64,000 bases of DNA from Myxocyprinus asiaticus (taxonomy: Eukaryota; Chordata; Actinopteri; Cypriniformes; Catostomidae). The stretch is from contig NC_059347.1 in assembly GCF_019703515.2 (NCBI RefSeq), positions 26,986,501-27,050,500 on the forward strand. The letters are read 5' to 3'. Of the stretch, positions 1-11,486 are shown one piece after another. A program made the position numbers and the translations under genes. How positions within the stretch are numbered: the first letter of the stretch is position 1; each line of letters begins with the position of its first letter. The notes beneath the pieces were generated by a model, which saw only the letters and a program-made list of their open reading frames with translations, had not been told where the DNA came from and searched no databases.

Positions 1-530
1 TAAAATTTGATAACTAAACAGAAATCAGAAGAAACTGCTATCTACCAATTAAAACATTTTTAGATTATTTTTTACAAAGTTAAAGTTTTGTGTGAAATTG
101 AGTAAATGTAGTGCTAAAGAGTTTATTGATTTGTTTAGCAATTTTATGTTTGTTATTTACTATATTAAATTGTGTGATATATCGGCATTATATCAGCCTA
201 TCGGCCACCCTGCTCTCTGGATATTGGCATCGGCCATTAAAAAAACCCATATCGGTCGACTACTAGTTCCTTGTAGGTTTGGAAAAGTCTAGGAATTACT
301 AATTCCACTCAGTTTACCACTCAGCATCAGCAAGGATATGCCCAGAGATTTAGAAAAACTAAATCATTGTCATAAATGAGGTACAGTACAAAAACAGGCC
401 AAGATACCTTGCAATGCCATTTGTCCATTTTATTAACTACACAGACCTACCACTTTGCGACTTCTGTGCTATTTTGTCATTTGTGACAGACCTGAATTTT
501 AAAAAGAAAAAAAATGGAAACAACACTCAC
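1..530 (-). other. adamts3 intron 3, partial
   Basis: Intronic DNA following exon 3 of the adamts3-like gene on the minus strand. The splice donor (gtgagt read on the minus strand) occupies 525-530. I see no further exon between base 1 and 524, so the next exon lies outside the window. A reading frame on the plus strand at 414-626 is the complement of the exon and is not a gene. Confidence 0.6.
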
Positions 531-928
531 CAGCCCATCACAGTTGTTAATGGCGACAGAGGCTCCAGGCACATCTGCGATGTCCCCAATAAATATACAG
601 TCTGTTTTCAGAAACTCCCTTCTTAGTATTCTCTCCGAGTGGGCTCCGTTCTGAGTCACGTTTCCAGGTTCAATGTCATCATGCCAGTCCACCATGGCTC
701 CTGGAGCTACTAGTCGGTGGTTGGGATGTAGTCGGAGGTGGAATTCCTTGCCAAAGACAGTGATGTTAAAGAACAGCTTCTCTACTGCTTGAGTTGACCC
801 TTCCAAAACCTCGCGCTTCACACGCTGCTTGTGATTGGCTGAGAGGAGATGTGAGAGGTAGTGTCCCTCTGCATCGGTGCTTATGGGGGTAATCAGACCA
901 TACTCTTTCAAACGTCTTTTCAATAGGT
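531..928 (-). CDS. adamts3: adamts3 exon 3 (prodomain)
   Basis: Coding exon bounded on the minus strand by a pyrimidine-rich acceptor (tctctcctgtcttatcag) just above 928 and by the donor gtgagt just below 531. It starts with the last two bases of a codon and ends on a codon boundary after NCDGL. It encodes most of the visible prodomain, with NIT and NVT glycosylation sequons. The open frame continues past 531 into the intron only by chance. Confidence 0.9.
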
Positions 929-2771
929 CTGATAAGACAGGAGAGAGAAGATCATGTGAATGCATATTTACATTCAATATATTACAATCTAAAAATCATG
1001 AAAAATTCAAATCTCACATTTAATGCACTCTATTTCAACTCTGCAAACACAAGCTCATGCTATGCATAAGATAATTTGACCACTTCTGCTAGGTTACAAA
1101 AAGTCCAGAGGGAGAAAGATTGGCTCTAATGGGTCCATTTAAAAAAAAAAGTCTAAATAAATGAAGTAATAAAAAATTGTGGCATTTGTAATCACCCTAA
1201 CAGCCTACTGAATGGCTGTTTATAAGCATTAAACAGTCTCTTACATTTCAAAGCAATATCTTTTGAGTGCTTGTCCTACCTGTTGACATATGATTGATGG
1301 TTCGCATACAGGTAAACATTTCAAAAAGAAAAATGGACCAAAGCCAAAGACTCTTAGCCTAGCAATTTGCAATGGCAATTTGGACAAAGTGAGAAATAAA
1401 ATCAAAAGTGATTGTTCGATAACTATTTGTAAAGCTTTGCCTTCCAGTACTGCCTGCCTGTTTAACGGCACTGACAATTCATTCAATCACTTCAAACACA
1501 AAAATCCATCTAATATTGAGACATGCCAAATTATCACTTCCAAAGAGACTAATTTCTGTCAACACTCTTATTGTCACTGCTTAAACTAGACCACTGTCCA
1601 GAATTTGAAAATCTTGTTGAATAGAATAAACATCCACTTACTGGCTAGGCAAACTAGGTCATACAAAAAAAAGGCATTAGAATTCTGTTCTTTCACAACA
1701 TTAAACATTTTACTTCCCCATACAATGAACTTCTTGAAGTTCTCCCACTGTTTGCCTAAAAAAGGGTCCAACTACAGCAGTGAGTCTATTAAGTACTAAA
1801 GGGTACAGTTCATTGACTTTAAGAACAAGAAACAACTTCAAAGAAAGTGCCAAATTACTTTATACTGTTTCACTTATCCTGTCGAGATTTACAGGCAAAC
1901 CATTCACCAATTTATCTATTTTTTCTTTTCTCAAGTTGATTAATCAATTATTAATTATTAATAGACTGTCTCTAAATCTTTAGAGATTTTTACTTGCATC
2001 ACCTCTTATGGCAACCTTGGGGCTTATCCTCTGCCGACTGTTAAACAGTTCTGATTCATTTTCTGATTAAAATATTTGTCCTGATACACTGAGAGATGTA
2101 AATGATAACAACCCTCATGATTTTGACTGTCATTCGTTTGCATTTTTTGCAGCTGTTCACATAAGTTATTAATGGAGCATCAAAATGACGGTATTAAGTG
2201 ACTTTAATCATTAAAAAAGGTTGAGAAAAATACAAACACTAGCAGAGCACAGAAATGATGGACAACAAAGACTGTATACATTACCTTCCTTGTCTATTCT
2301 TTCACCAGCCTGCAAGCAAAAGAGAGCAAAACGTCAAAACGCAGGAGACATGCAGACAGATCTATATTTACAAAACAGCTGAGAAAGAGCAGTTAGTTGA
2401 AATAGAAAACCATAACGGGAAAAAAACTCTGACAGTCTCTAAGCTGGGAATACTCCCCCAAAAACTGTACAAACTTTCTCTAGATGTTTTTCCGCGCCAA
2501 AACATCAAGTTGATGTTTTGACATCAATGATGCGGAGACTATTCTAACCCGCTTGAATTTGAACTTTGAAATTTAATTTTCCAGTTGGATTTAAAGCGCG
2601 AGGGCAACTGTCACAGCTCAACCACGCAGTTCTCCCGCGAACTTTCATTCACTGATAACTTTCATTCGACTTCATAAGCATAAACAGTAAATCATTAACA
2701 CTTACCAGATCGGCTGAAGTCAGACTTACTACAACTCCTACTATTAGTAACCTAAGTGACAGGACACCCAT
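531..2771 (-). CDS. adamts3: ADAMTS3-like procollagen N-proteinase, 5' part (three exons)
   Basis: Secreted zinc metalloprotease of the ADAMTS2/3/14 procollagen N-proteinase group; the family removes fibrillar procollagen N-propeptides, and ADAMTS3 also processes VEGF-C with CCBE1. Three exons join in frame on the minus strand: 2771-2706 (66 bp, phase 0), 2309-2285 (25 bp, phase 0 to 1) and 928-531 (398 bp, phase 1 to 0), giving 163 codons. The product has a hydrophobic signal peptide starting MGVLSLRLLI and ending SLTSA-D, then the start of the prodomain: KEYGLITPISTD, LFFNITVFGKEFHLRL, RLVAPGAMVDWH, an NVT glycosylation sequon, and VPGASVAINNCDGL. These blocks and their order match the ADAMTS prodomain. 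The TSAD boundary after the signal peptide and the PGN(V/I)T and GDI.D.PG.SVAI segments favour ADAMTS3 over ADAMTS2 or ADAMTS14. The metalloprotease, disintegrin and thrombospondin domains lie beyond base 1. Paralogue assignment is from memory of the family and not proven. Confidence 0.82.
929..2284 (-). other. adamts3 intron 2
   Basis: Intron between the 25-bp microexon and the prodomain exon. The donor gtaatg follows 2285 and the acceptor ag is at 929-930, both read on the minus strand. Short frames here (1241-1486, 1290-1589, 1605-1983) carry no recognisable domain and are AT-rich. Confidence 0.7.
2285..2309 (-). CDS. adamts3: adamts3 exon 2 (25-bp microexon)
   Basis: A 25-bp exon flanked on the minus strand by acceptor ttttgcttgcag and donor gtaatg. 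It reads A-G-E-R-I-D-K-E plus one base. That single base completes the split codon at the start of exon 3, and the zero phase on the other side matches the end of exon 1. Joining exon 1 directly to exon 3 would break the frame, so a linking exon with exactly these phases is required. The peptide fills the short linker between signal peptide and prodomain. Not confirmed by any transcript. Confidence 0.72.
2310..2705 (-). other. adamts3 intron 1
   Basis: Intron of 396 bp with donor gtaagt directly after exon 1 and acceptor cag before the microexon, read on the minus strand. No other feature seen. Confidence 0.7.
2706..2771 (-). CDS. adamts3: adamts3 exon 1 coding part (signal peptide)
   Basis: Starts at the ATG whose complement is 2769-2771 and encodes 22 residues: a short n-region, a leucine/valine-rich core (LRLLIVGVVV) and a small-residue cleavage region (LTSA-D). 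It ends at a consensus donor, gtaagt. The 5' untranslated region must lie above 2771; its length cannot be read from the sequence. Confidence 0.8.
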
Positions 2772-3180
2772 CACGAGTCGGGTTTTCTCAACTGAAAGAC
2801 GATAAACAGAAACTGTAATCCAATGTTGGATGTTTCAACACGCGCTTGTCTCCTCTAAAAAAGTATCGAGCACCACTTATCCTCAAACAAGAGATCTTTA
2901 AAGATTTCAAATCCGCTTAAAAGTGAGCAAAAAGTTAAGTGAGTTGAAAGTTGTAGAACTTGGGTCAATGCCTCAGCTTTGTAAACTTATTTGAAAGACA
3001 TCCCCCTTGACGAGTTTGTGGTGATTAAGTTGAGCTGGCTGGACAGAGCCTTGTCTGAGCTCAAACCTGGCACTTCGCGCTGACTAATAAACTACAGACC
3101 AGCCCTGCCGTGACGTCACTTTCTATCCTTTGCCAGGGAAGCACATGGTGAAAAAAAGAAGAAAAGGACTATGCAACAGC
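2772..3180 (-). promoter_or_regulatory. Probable adamts3 5'UTR and promoter region
   Basis: DNA directly upstream of the adamts3 start on the minus strand. A perfect palindromic CRE (TGACGTCA) lies at 3111-3118, about 340 bp upstream of the ATG. I see no convincing TATA box. The placement of the transcription start is inferred only from position. Confidence 0.4.
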
Positions 3181-5070
3181 AAAGAAAACACATGGCAATA
3201 CTTTTCTTAACTCAAACTTGTGTGAAGATCTACTTCAGTCTAGTGATCAGCCTCACTGCCTTGTCTTCAGGTCTGAGATAGTGCTTATACAGATGCAAAA
3301 TGAGGCTGCGCACAAATTATTGCTCATTAGTAAGCAGGTGATGATAAAGTTTTGTATAGCATATCACCAGCCTTGATTTTCATCCATGTTCATGAAGTTG
3401 AATCCATCTAGTGTTCATTTGTAAAAAAAAAAAAAAAATTTTTTTTTAAATAAATAAATAATAAAAAAAAAAAAAATCTAGCCAAGTGTTGTAAGTGTTT
3501 TGACTGTTGGATAAGCCAGAGTTAATAACAGCTGGCTGTGTTTGAAAATGATGTGTTCTGTTCTCCCTCCCTCCCTGATGAGGAACAGGAGGAAGAAGGA
3601 GTGGGGGGGGGGGGTTGTGGAATCTTCAAGCTCAATCAACATATTGTGTAATGGCCTTCTACAAGGATGCATTACTCTAATATCAGCCAAATTGGCTGAG
3701 GAACAAATACTGGGTAATGCAACTAATTTCTGCTGTATTCCAGCTTATTCACATGACGGGGTATGTCGATACCTCTGAGACAAATTTAAACTGCTGAGGA
3801 CAGACTATTTTATTACTGTTTGGGGGAGACTTTGGCTCCGTTTCCATTTCTGAATGTAATAACAGAACCTCTCATCCTTTTTCTCTCAATTTTCTCGACC
3901 TCTCTGAGGACTGATTCTCTATCACACATGCATGATACATCTGCACAGCCCAGCCAAGAGAATATTGGACCATTTGATAACATACTGTATGATGTATATA
4001 TGTTGAAACTTTATATAAATAATTATATTCAGTTTAAGCCTATGTTTCCTTCACATACCTATGCAAAGTTCTACCACCAGCAGTTCTTACCTTTTGTTTC
4101 TTCACTTTTATTCCTGGGTCTTCATGATGTTTTTTAAGGCCACATTTCAGTTTAAACGCAGTACAGGTGAGTTTTAGACGGAGGTAATCTGATCACCTTG
4201 CACATCTGTAGACCTCATGTTTTCCATCGTTCCTATTAAAGCAGGGGCTTGTAGCTTTCACTCTCTGGATATGCCAGGCCTTATCACTCAATAATTGCTC
4301 ACATTCGGTGTCAACACAGTGTCCTCTTCAAAAAGCAGTTTCCACCAATTTTGTGGTGTGTTTCCCTTCTCCCCCATAATTTTAAGCACATACCAAGTCT
4401 CTTATTTTGTTTTTAACTAAGAAGAGGAGAATAGTGTGTATAACTGATGCTGCAAAACGAGCAACGGTGTGATTATTGTAAGAGATGATAGACACAGTAT
4501 TTAATATTGTATTTGTTTATTTTTGTAATATGTTTATTCTTATTTCTTTAATGAAATACATCTGACTCTCCCATGGGAAACACTTATAGAATCACAGAAT
4601 TTATCTCCCCCTGTGGTCCTCATCTCTGGCCTCTCTCCAAGTATTACTGGTCGGCTGCTGAAATGGTATATGAAATTCCAGCTGTATTGTTATCGTTGAT
4701 TAAAGAGGTGCTCGGAGGTCTTGAGAATCTGTCTGCAGTCAGGTCCATGCACTGAAAAGGTTTTATTGGAAGAGTAAAATTGAATGTCAGCAACCTTTTT
4801 GTATCATGCCTCAGCTTTGATTCTGTAAAGACTCTGGCTGTGTAATGAGGTTGTAAAGTGGTCAATGAAACTATAAACTATTTGCAACTGTGCTGACTTT
4901 AAGAACCATATTGTTCTTGTGAGGCGCTCCTTAAGTCTGAGGGTTGTCACCTTTCTTAATGTTTCTTTTCTCAGCCAAACATTACTACAAACTAAAAACA
5001 TGTGTACAACAGGGGGTACTTAGAAAGATTTTGATTTTGCTTTGTTAAACCTAAAAAATTAATTGTGACT
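3181..5070. other. Intergenic DNA with A/T and G homopolymer runs
   Basis: No gene recognised. It contains an A-run/T-run/A-run low-complexity stretch at 3421-3478 and a purine-rich stretch with a run of G at about 3585-3615. The reading frames at 3542-3778, 3820-4137 and 4573-5001 show no known domain and no splice context. Confidence 0.5.
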
Positions 5071-5450
5071 TAAACTTAACGCTTAAAAGAGGGTCCAAAA
5101 GAATCATAAAAGTAGTCCATTCGGTTTGTGCACGATGTACCTAGTCTTCTGAAGGCATAAAGGTTATGAGTTTTAATGAGAAACAAATCCAAATTTAAGT
5201 CATTTTTCAGTGAAAATCTTGACATCTGTTGCACATTCATGAGTGCTATAAGAGAAGCTTGTTCACAGTTGCTTGCATGTTTATGGGAGAACTTAATTGT
5301 TTAGCGCTACAGATTTTCACTGAAAAATTACATTTCAGGTTGTTTCTCACCAAAACCTATTTTATGCCTACAAAAGTTTTGGAGTATGATGCAAAAGCCT
5401 CATTGACTACTTTTATGATACTTTTGGGTCCTTTTTTAAGCTTTAAACTG
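5071..5450. repeat. Imperfect palindrome (MITE-like)
   Basis: The left arm (about 5071-5222) reappears inverted at about 5305-5450; for example gggtccaaaagaatcataa near 5091 matches the inverted end near 5430, and cattttt-cagtgaaaatc near 5205 matches inverted sequence near 5310. Some internal words (cataaaagta, gagaaacaa) are shared with the TTAA-flanked MITEs further right, so it is probably a decayed relative. Confidence 0.55.
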
Positions 5451-5489
5451 ATTCAATTGCCTTTGGTATGTTCTGCCCGTATAGGACCC

Positions 5490-6071
5490 CACTGTAAAAA
5501 ATTACCGTAAATTTACAACCAAATTCCTACAGCAATCTACTGTGATTCTTTGCTGTTAAAATGTTGCATTCTGGGAGATCAAGAACAGGCTTACTGTGAG
5601 GTGACTAGTTTTATGATAAATAGATGTTGTTTGCAAGGCATTAGGGGAAAATGAACTTTCAAAATCATGATATCATCTTGATGAAAGCTAGTGACATTTT
5701 GAAACATATTTAGTGTTCATGATGTTTCTGATCAACTCCTCTGTTCTTTATCATCTCACATCAGCCTTCACTTGTCTGTCTAATGATAAGTCAAATAAAA
5801 AATTATAAGTATAAATCAAACTTTGAAGCAATGTACATATTACATGTAAAATGTTGCCAGGATTGAACAGTATATTTTTTATGAAAAAAAAAAAAAAAAA
5901 ACCTTGTACACAGTAAAATAACAGTATAGCACTGCATTGTGGGTTATAATGGTGAAATACCCACAAGCCTTTGCGCTTGAATAAGTATGTATGCTTTGGC
6001 AATGTATTTGGGTTACAAAAATTGTAAAAAATAAAATGGTAAACACATTGTTTAAAAAAAGTACAAATAAA

Positions 6072-6102
<31 letters not shown>

Positions 6103-6905
6103 GTACAAAAGTTTTTATTCAGAATTAATAGAAGTCTTAGTTTTATTTAGTGTTGTTGTTTTGTTATGAATAGTTGTGTTTTGTTTGAAGTCACCATTAT
6201 GGTGATTAGTGATCTCTTGAGCTGGCACCTTGGACCTTCTTTATTATTATATTATGCTCTTCTAGCCAGTCAATTTATGTTTAAGTAAAACACAAGTTGT
6301 TGCACTGTGCTAATTGGAAGACAAAACCTAAGGTCATACTGAATGTCTGATCCTACCTTGCAAATGGCGCTATATGAGGCTATATGAGGTAATTAATAGT
6401 GATGAATTACACATAAAAACATAAAAGCAAAAACAGTAAAGGATATTTCAGAAAAATGATATTAGCAAAACGAGTGTTTGATGTTTTTGATGAACTTACA
6501 GCATAACATACGTTGATAATACACACAAAAATCAACTCTCGGCATACAAAACGCAAGAGTGGTGACAATTAACAAACATGCTTTTATATAAAAAAGTAAA
6601 AGCTGAACATTAAAATACAAGTAACTTAGACTGCAACAAAAACAATGTCAAAATAAACCAGTAAATAGTAAAAAATCTAAGTAATTTATTCATGATGCAG
6701 TGCATGCTGTTAATTTCAACAACCGTGAATAGTATATAATTTGACAGTTATATGCTGCTAAATTACATTTGTATACTGTAGCTGTAAAAACAGGATCTAG
6801 CTGTTCATTTCAGCAACAGCAAAACCCCGTTAATTTTACAGTAACTTGCTGGCAACCCTGCTGCCAGTTCTTTACTGTTTTTTGACAGGAAAATCTTTAA
6901 CAGTG
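5490..6905. mobile_element. CACTA (EnSpm)-like non-autonomous element
   Basis: The left end starts CACTGTAAAAAATTACC and the right end finishes TCTTTAACAGTG, so the outermost bases are inverted as in CACTA elements. The interior has many short acagtaaaa/tttactgt words, an A-run at 5884-5900 and a simple (aat)n run at about 6064-6102. No transposase was found. I could not find a clear 3-bp target duplication, so the borders are provisional. Confidence 0.45.
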
Positions 6906-8500
6906 CAGGATATGCATACAATTTTGGAACAATATGCAAGTTTTAAAATAATTAAGTTTTTGGATTAACTATTCCTTTAAATTAAACATGTATCAGGTTT
7001 GGTGCTGATGAACGGTTAGTTGAACCTTACTGATGGGGCTGTGGGGGTACATGAGACCAAATTGTTTGGGAAACATTGTCAAGATTCAAGATTTCAGTTG
7101 TTCAGTGAAGCTATCAAAAAGTCTAAGCATTTGGCAAACATCATCCGTTTCATAGTCAATGGGAAATTATAAATTCAATAAGGAAGGGCCATTTGCAGAA
7201 AATATAAAGTAAATGCTTTAACCAAACAGAATTTAAACTAAAGGGAATTTCATCCATTTTAAATCAAGATGCATGTGGTTATTCTTTGGGTTTGTAATGT
7301 GAGCTCATTGACCAGACCACCTAACAGCAATCTGCAAAGGACTGACCTTCCTAACATCACAAAGGGCATTCTGATGGCTATGAAATAGGTATTTGAATGT
7401 CACGCTGTCCACTTGCAGCCATCTATTCTTTGTTTTCAAACAAAATGTTAGAATACAGTAGCAACTGAAGACATGTCAATGTGACAGTATGGATCTACTT
7501 GGTGCTTTGACCTCCCCATGAACTGAATGGTAGTTATTGTCTATGGGCATCTTTGAGTAAAAAAAAAAAAAGACGCCGCAATAAAATCTGTGATGCACAT
7601 GCATTTAAAAAGAGAAGGACAATGCATTTTGACATTTTAACCATTACTTGCTCTATTCTGAGAGCCTTTTTTATGTCCCCAAATCCTACATTTATTTTTT
7701 GGTGTTAAGCTGTGTCGTTCAATAAAATGTACAAAAAGCAAGATAAATAAACATTGGAAATCGTTTGTTTTTAACCATGTCTTTGTTATCAAAGTCTACA
7801 GTCTTCACCATATTGCTTTGAGTTAACACCATGTCACGGCTGTATAAATATCTCTGTTAAGTGTCAGGTTGAGGACCTTACTAACAACAGAGTCAGCATA
7901 AGCTCATTTGTCATCATGGCACTTTGGAACCAGACCAAACTGGAACCCTTCACTCGTCTCATAATGAAACGTCATAAGTGCAGTTGGAAGTGGAGGAAGA
8001 GAGTGACCTACTTAATCGGTATTGAACCATATAGGGCAATGACTTACTCTCTGACCTTTCAGGGAATATACTGTAGGTCAAATTTTCTCTAACTCCTTAA
8101 GGTTGATTTATACTTCTGCGTCAAACCTAGGGTGTAGCTTGCGCATAACCATGACAATTACAATGTACTCTATGCCTGTGCTGTAGCCTGACATGCACCT
8201 CTCTAGCGACATGTCACGTTGACACAGACCACAGCTGTTGTGATTGGTACATTTTGTAAACAGAGGTGTCACTGACATGACAAAAAAGATATAGGTAGCG
8301 TCACTTTATTTCAAGATCTTTGCATCATATCACACTGCATTTGCTCTCAGGAGCATTGTTTTAATTGGGAACATCTGGTTTTTTATATTCTGTTTATGTG
8401 AAGTTACAAGTGCAAATGCGACAATAAGACACATCTGTTTACAACTTATTTAACTTATTCAACATATTTAATCTGTACTTGAGAACTTTCCGATCTATAC
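6906..8500. other. Intergenic DNA with old repeat fragments
   Basis: Holds a decayed end of the TTAA-flanked MITE family at about 6955-6981 (ttaactattcctttaa) and, from about 8099, a dispersed-repeat-like start (gatttatacttctgcgtc). No gene recognised, apart from the weak small frame listed at 7916-8092. Confidence 0.4.
7916..8092 (+). CDS. Possible small ORF of 58 codons, unknown
   Basis: The frame starts MALWNQTKLEPFTRL, continues with a basic stretch KWRKRV and ends at TAA 8090-8092. A TATA-like word (tataaatat) lies about 75 bp upstream, near 7842. I do not recognise the protein. It could be a first exon, a remnant or chance; nothing else in the sequence decides this. Confidence 0.15.
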   Translation: MALWNQTKLEPFTRLIMKRHKCSWKWRKRVTYLIGIEPYRAMTYSLTFQGIYCRSNFL

Positions 8501-8715
8501 AATGTTTTGACTGTATGTTTGGCAGTTTGGTGTACAATAAATAATCATATTTCATAAGTTATGAAAATGGAACACATTTAATTTGTCAGAAAATTAAGAA
8601 GCACCTGTTCAGAGTTGGTTATTTTGACCTTGTTTTGATCGTATGTTTAACAGTATGGTGTACAGTAAATAAACATATTTCATAAGTTGAAAATGAGACA
8701 CTTTTTATTTGTCAG
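8501..8715. repeat. Diverged tandem duplication, period 128 bp
   Basis: Two copies of an ~88-bp core, 8501-8589 and 8629-8715, share ttttga-tgtatgttt, ggtgtaca-taaata, catatttcataagtt and atttgtcag in the same order. Confidence 0.7.
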
Positions 8716-9533
8716 TAAAGTATGTGAGCGTTTAGCTGTGCCCATATACACCTCACATTACGGCATCTTTTTTTTTTTTTTACCAACCAAAGGTTAACTA
8801 CTAGGTGAGTAGGAGTTCCATAGATTTTCTCTTATACTCTTAATGTGGTTTGCCCTTCAATGGATTGTAATTATGTGATTGATTATTCTGTATAGAGAAA
8901 TAATGTTAAAAGAAGAGAGTTGAGAGTTGTTTCCGCCATTTGTGGCTCTGGTTTTTGTATGTGCGTCAGTATCTCTGAGAACCGACTGTTCACTTACAAA
9001 TGCATGCCAGCGTAATTTGAACATTTTGCTCTAGTGAAACAATCACCTTGCCAATATTTCAAGAAAGATGTCCATGACAGAAGCCAGGAACATTCCAGCT
9101 ACACAGAGCTGTCTTTTTAAGTTGAAAGAAGGCAGCGTTTCAAATTAGAGATTACAAATATTCCATAGCCAGAAACGGCACTGGCTGTTTACTACGAAGG
9201 TAATAGAGCACAACAGTTCAGCGGCCTTGTTTCCAGAGGTATTTTTCTCATTCATTTAGCTAATTGTTAGGAAATGCTAAACATTTCCTTTTGTATTCCA
9301 CAGAACAAAGTAAGTCTTTTGTGCAAAGTGCAGTTTTAGATGGCATGACTGTGAATACAAGACAGAATTTTAATCTTGACAAGACTTCTAATTAAAAGAT
9401 GTTAAACATGTTTATATCAAAATGTCTGTACTGTTACATACACTCAAATTGGAATTAAATGTGCAGTATACAATTTTCACTTCCATGTGAATTATTATTT
9501 TTTTTTTTGTGACAACATTAAATGTTTGAAAAA
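8716..9533. other. Intergenic DNA
   Basis: No gene or clear repeat recognised. A T-run lies at about 8768-8781 and another at 9491-9507. It may include the 3' flank of the transposase pseudogene that follows on the minus strand. Confidence 0.4.
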
Positions 9534-10620
9534 TCAAAACAACGGGCCATGAAAATTTGTGAGTACAGCACATAGAGTCCATAATTGACTTACAGAACCG
9601 ACCAGTGACAGAGGAATCACTCTATCAAATATGTGATATTCCACAATTCGTCTTATCGCCCGTTCAGTGTGTATTCTTAAACGAGCTATGTTGTGAGTAT
9701 GCAAGTTCCTCATAACTGAACTGTCCACTTGGGCCCAGAAAAGGTGTTATTACTAGTGTGGCATGAATGTCAGCCAGCGGGTCTTGATTAAAAAGCCTTT
9801 GTCCACCATAACTGCATCACCCTCTTCAAGGAGAGCTATAATGCCTAATGACTTTGTTATCTCCTTTTCAGAGATGCATCCTGTACAAAGGCTGCTCACA
9901 AAACTCACATTAGGGGAAATTCTCACCAGAGACTTCAGTGTTGTTGTGCCTTTGTAGTGTTAATAAGTCTCACAGTTCAGTATCTTTTAGCTGGCTGTTT
10001 GGACTCGAATTTCAGTGCAGTCTAAGATATTTTTAGTTTTGGGGTAGAGTGCTCTAAAATACTCTGGCATTAGCTTATTAACTGCAACTCTGCTTGGCCA
10101 TACTGGCAGACTACCTAACATGAAGTACAAATAATTTGCCATGTAACACAGGTCTGACTGACTGTAATTTGCGACACATTGAAACACACAGAAGAAGGTC
10201 TAGTGCGGCAAGGAAACAAGAAGAACTGATTTATGATTGAGAGATGTTGTGCCTGGAACCTAAGCTTCAGTGTATGCTGGTGGCTTGGATGACTTCTTTG
10301 CACTTGAGCCCATGTGACCATGCACTCTGCTGTAGACTGTAGAGCCATGAAAACAGCTTTAAGAGTGTCATAGTCTGGGAATCCTGTGTAGAACTGGATG
10401 AGTTTTGGATCACCCTGAAAATGCTGTAGGCCTATAACAAACTGTTGGCTTCAGAGTGTTTCATTTTCAGCAGCCAGATGTGATATGTCCTCCCGTGCCA
10501 GCACAAGTTGCTCCTCTAATGTCATGGGCTCCACAGAGTTGTCATGGTCAAGGTGTGCCATCTCTGTGGCATGGCTGTTGATTGTTGTTTGCAATTTGAT
10601 GTAACACAATTATAACATAC
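9534..10620 (-). pseudogene. DDE_4 transposase remnant (PIF/Harbinger or ISL2EU-like)
   Basis: Broken transposase read on the minus strand. Pieces in order: a leucine-rich segment MTLEEQLVLAREDISHLA near 10500; ALQSTAECMVTWAQVQ and a helix-turn-helix-like LSIINQFFLFPCRTRPSS (10115-10348); after a frame change, YLYFMLGSLPVWPSR and ILDCTEIRVQTAS (9987-10187), where the aspartate of LDCTE is a likely catalytic residue; and the C-terminal IARLRIHTERAIRRI...FDRVIPLSL (9534-9728). This order is typical of fish DDE_4 transposases. Frame changes and missing segments between the pieces make it non-functional. I could not place terminal repeats. Confidence 0.7.
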
Positions 10621-10904
10621 ATAGATACATAGTGTTCGATGAGAAAAAGATTTATGTTCAGTAAACAAGGACTGGTCTGCCTGTTTTGACTGTTATTAAT
10701 GATGTTTTAGTGCTTGGTAATGGGAATAAGCTGCAAACCAAAATTCTTTAGTATCCACATTGAAAGCACCAACTAAGCATAATGGGTAATATCGTTATCC
10801 AGGACAGTTGTGGATTGTTCTTTTTCATCATAAGAACATTCTGCTTCATGTTTTAGATTTGAGTCAATTTAAATCAGCGTAGTTTTAAAGTCACAATTTT
10901 TTTT

Positions 10905-11409
10905 TATATTTAAGATGGTGTTGTGGTGAGGTGGACGTGTCCTGACCCCCTCTAGGTTATATAGGTTTTGTCTTAAAGACACACCCACTTGCTGGCGATG
11001 CCAATCAGAAGTTGGAGACACTACCCATGTCTTTTGGGGGTGTGTGAAAATCCAGGAGTTTTGGTTGAGGGTTCGGAGTTATTTGTGTGATGTTTTGAAC
11101 ATTCAGGTTTTGCTTTGTCCCAGACTCTGTATTTTGGGTGATGAGGCGGTCATGCATTTAGGGGATAATCACATAAAAAGTTGGGTTCTGACCGGTCTCA
11201 TGATCGGCAGGCAAGTAATTTTAAGGGGTTGGAAGTCAAGTGGAGCACCCTCTTTTTCAGAATGGTGTGTGGAAATGGGGAGGGTAGCTGCATTTGAAGA
11301 AGCGGTAAGTAGAAGGCTGGGGTTTAGGGAATTATTTGTTAAAAAATGGGGCAAATATTTAGTTTTTTGGGGGGACTCTCGGGGAGGGGATGTGGAGAGT
11401 GTAGTTTAG
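10905..11409 (+). pseudogene. 3' end of L1-type LINE ORF2
   Basis: Reads DTPTCWRCQSEVGDTTHVFW (Cys-His zf-RVT-like knuckle at about 10978-11037), then IQEFWLRVRSYLCDVL and, near the end, WGKYLVFWGDS, stopping at 11407-11409. This is the C-terminal tail of an L1-like ORF2. The endonuclease and reverse transcriptase are absent, consistent with a 5'-truncated insertion. An AT/AC microsatellite follows directly. Confidence 0.7.
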
Positions 11410-11430
11410 CTTAATCATGTATGCTTATTA

Positions 11431-11446
11431 TTATATATATATATAA

Positions 11447-11485
<39 letters not shown>

Positions 11486-11486
11486 A
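11431..11486. repeat. Compound (AT)n(AC)n(AT)n microsatellite
   Basis: About 14 bp of TA, 27 bp of AC and 13 bp of AT units in a row. Confidence 0.95.

Noticed and set aside
8099..8780. Harbinger element joining the gatttatacttctgcgtc start to the transposase at 9534
   Set aside because: The word looks like a terminal repeat, but I could not find its inverse on the far side of the transposase.
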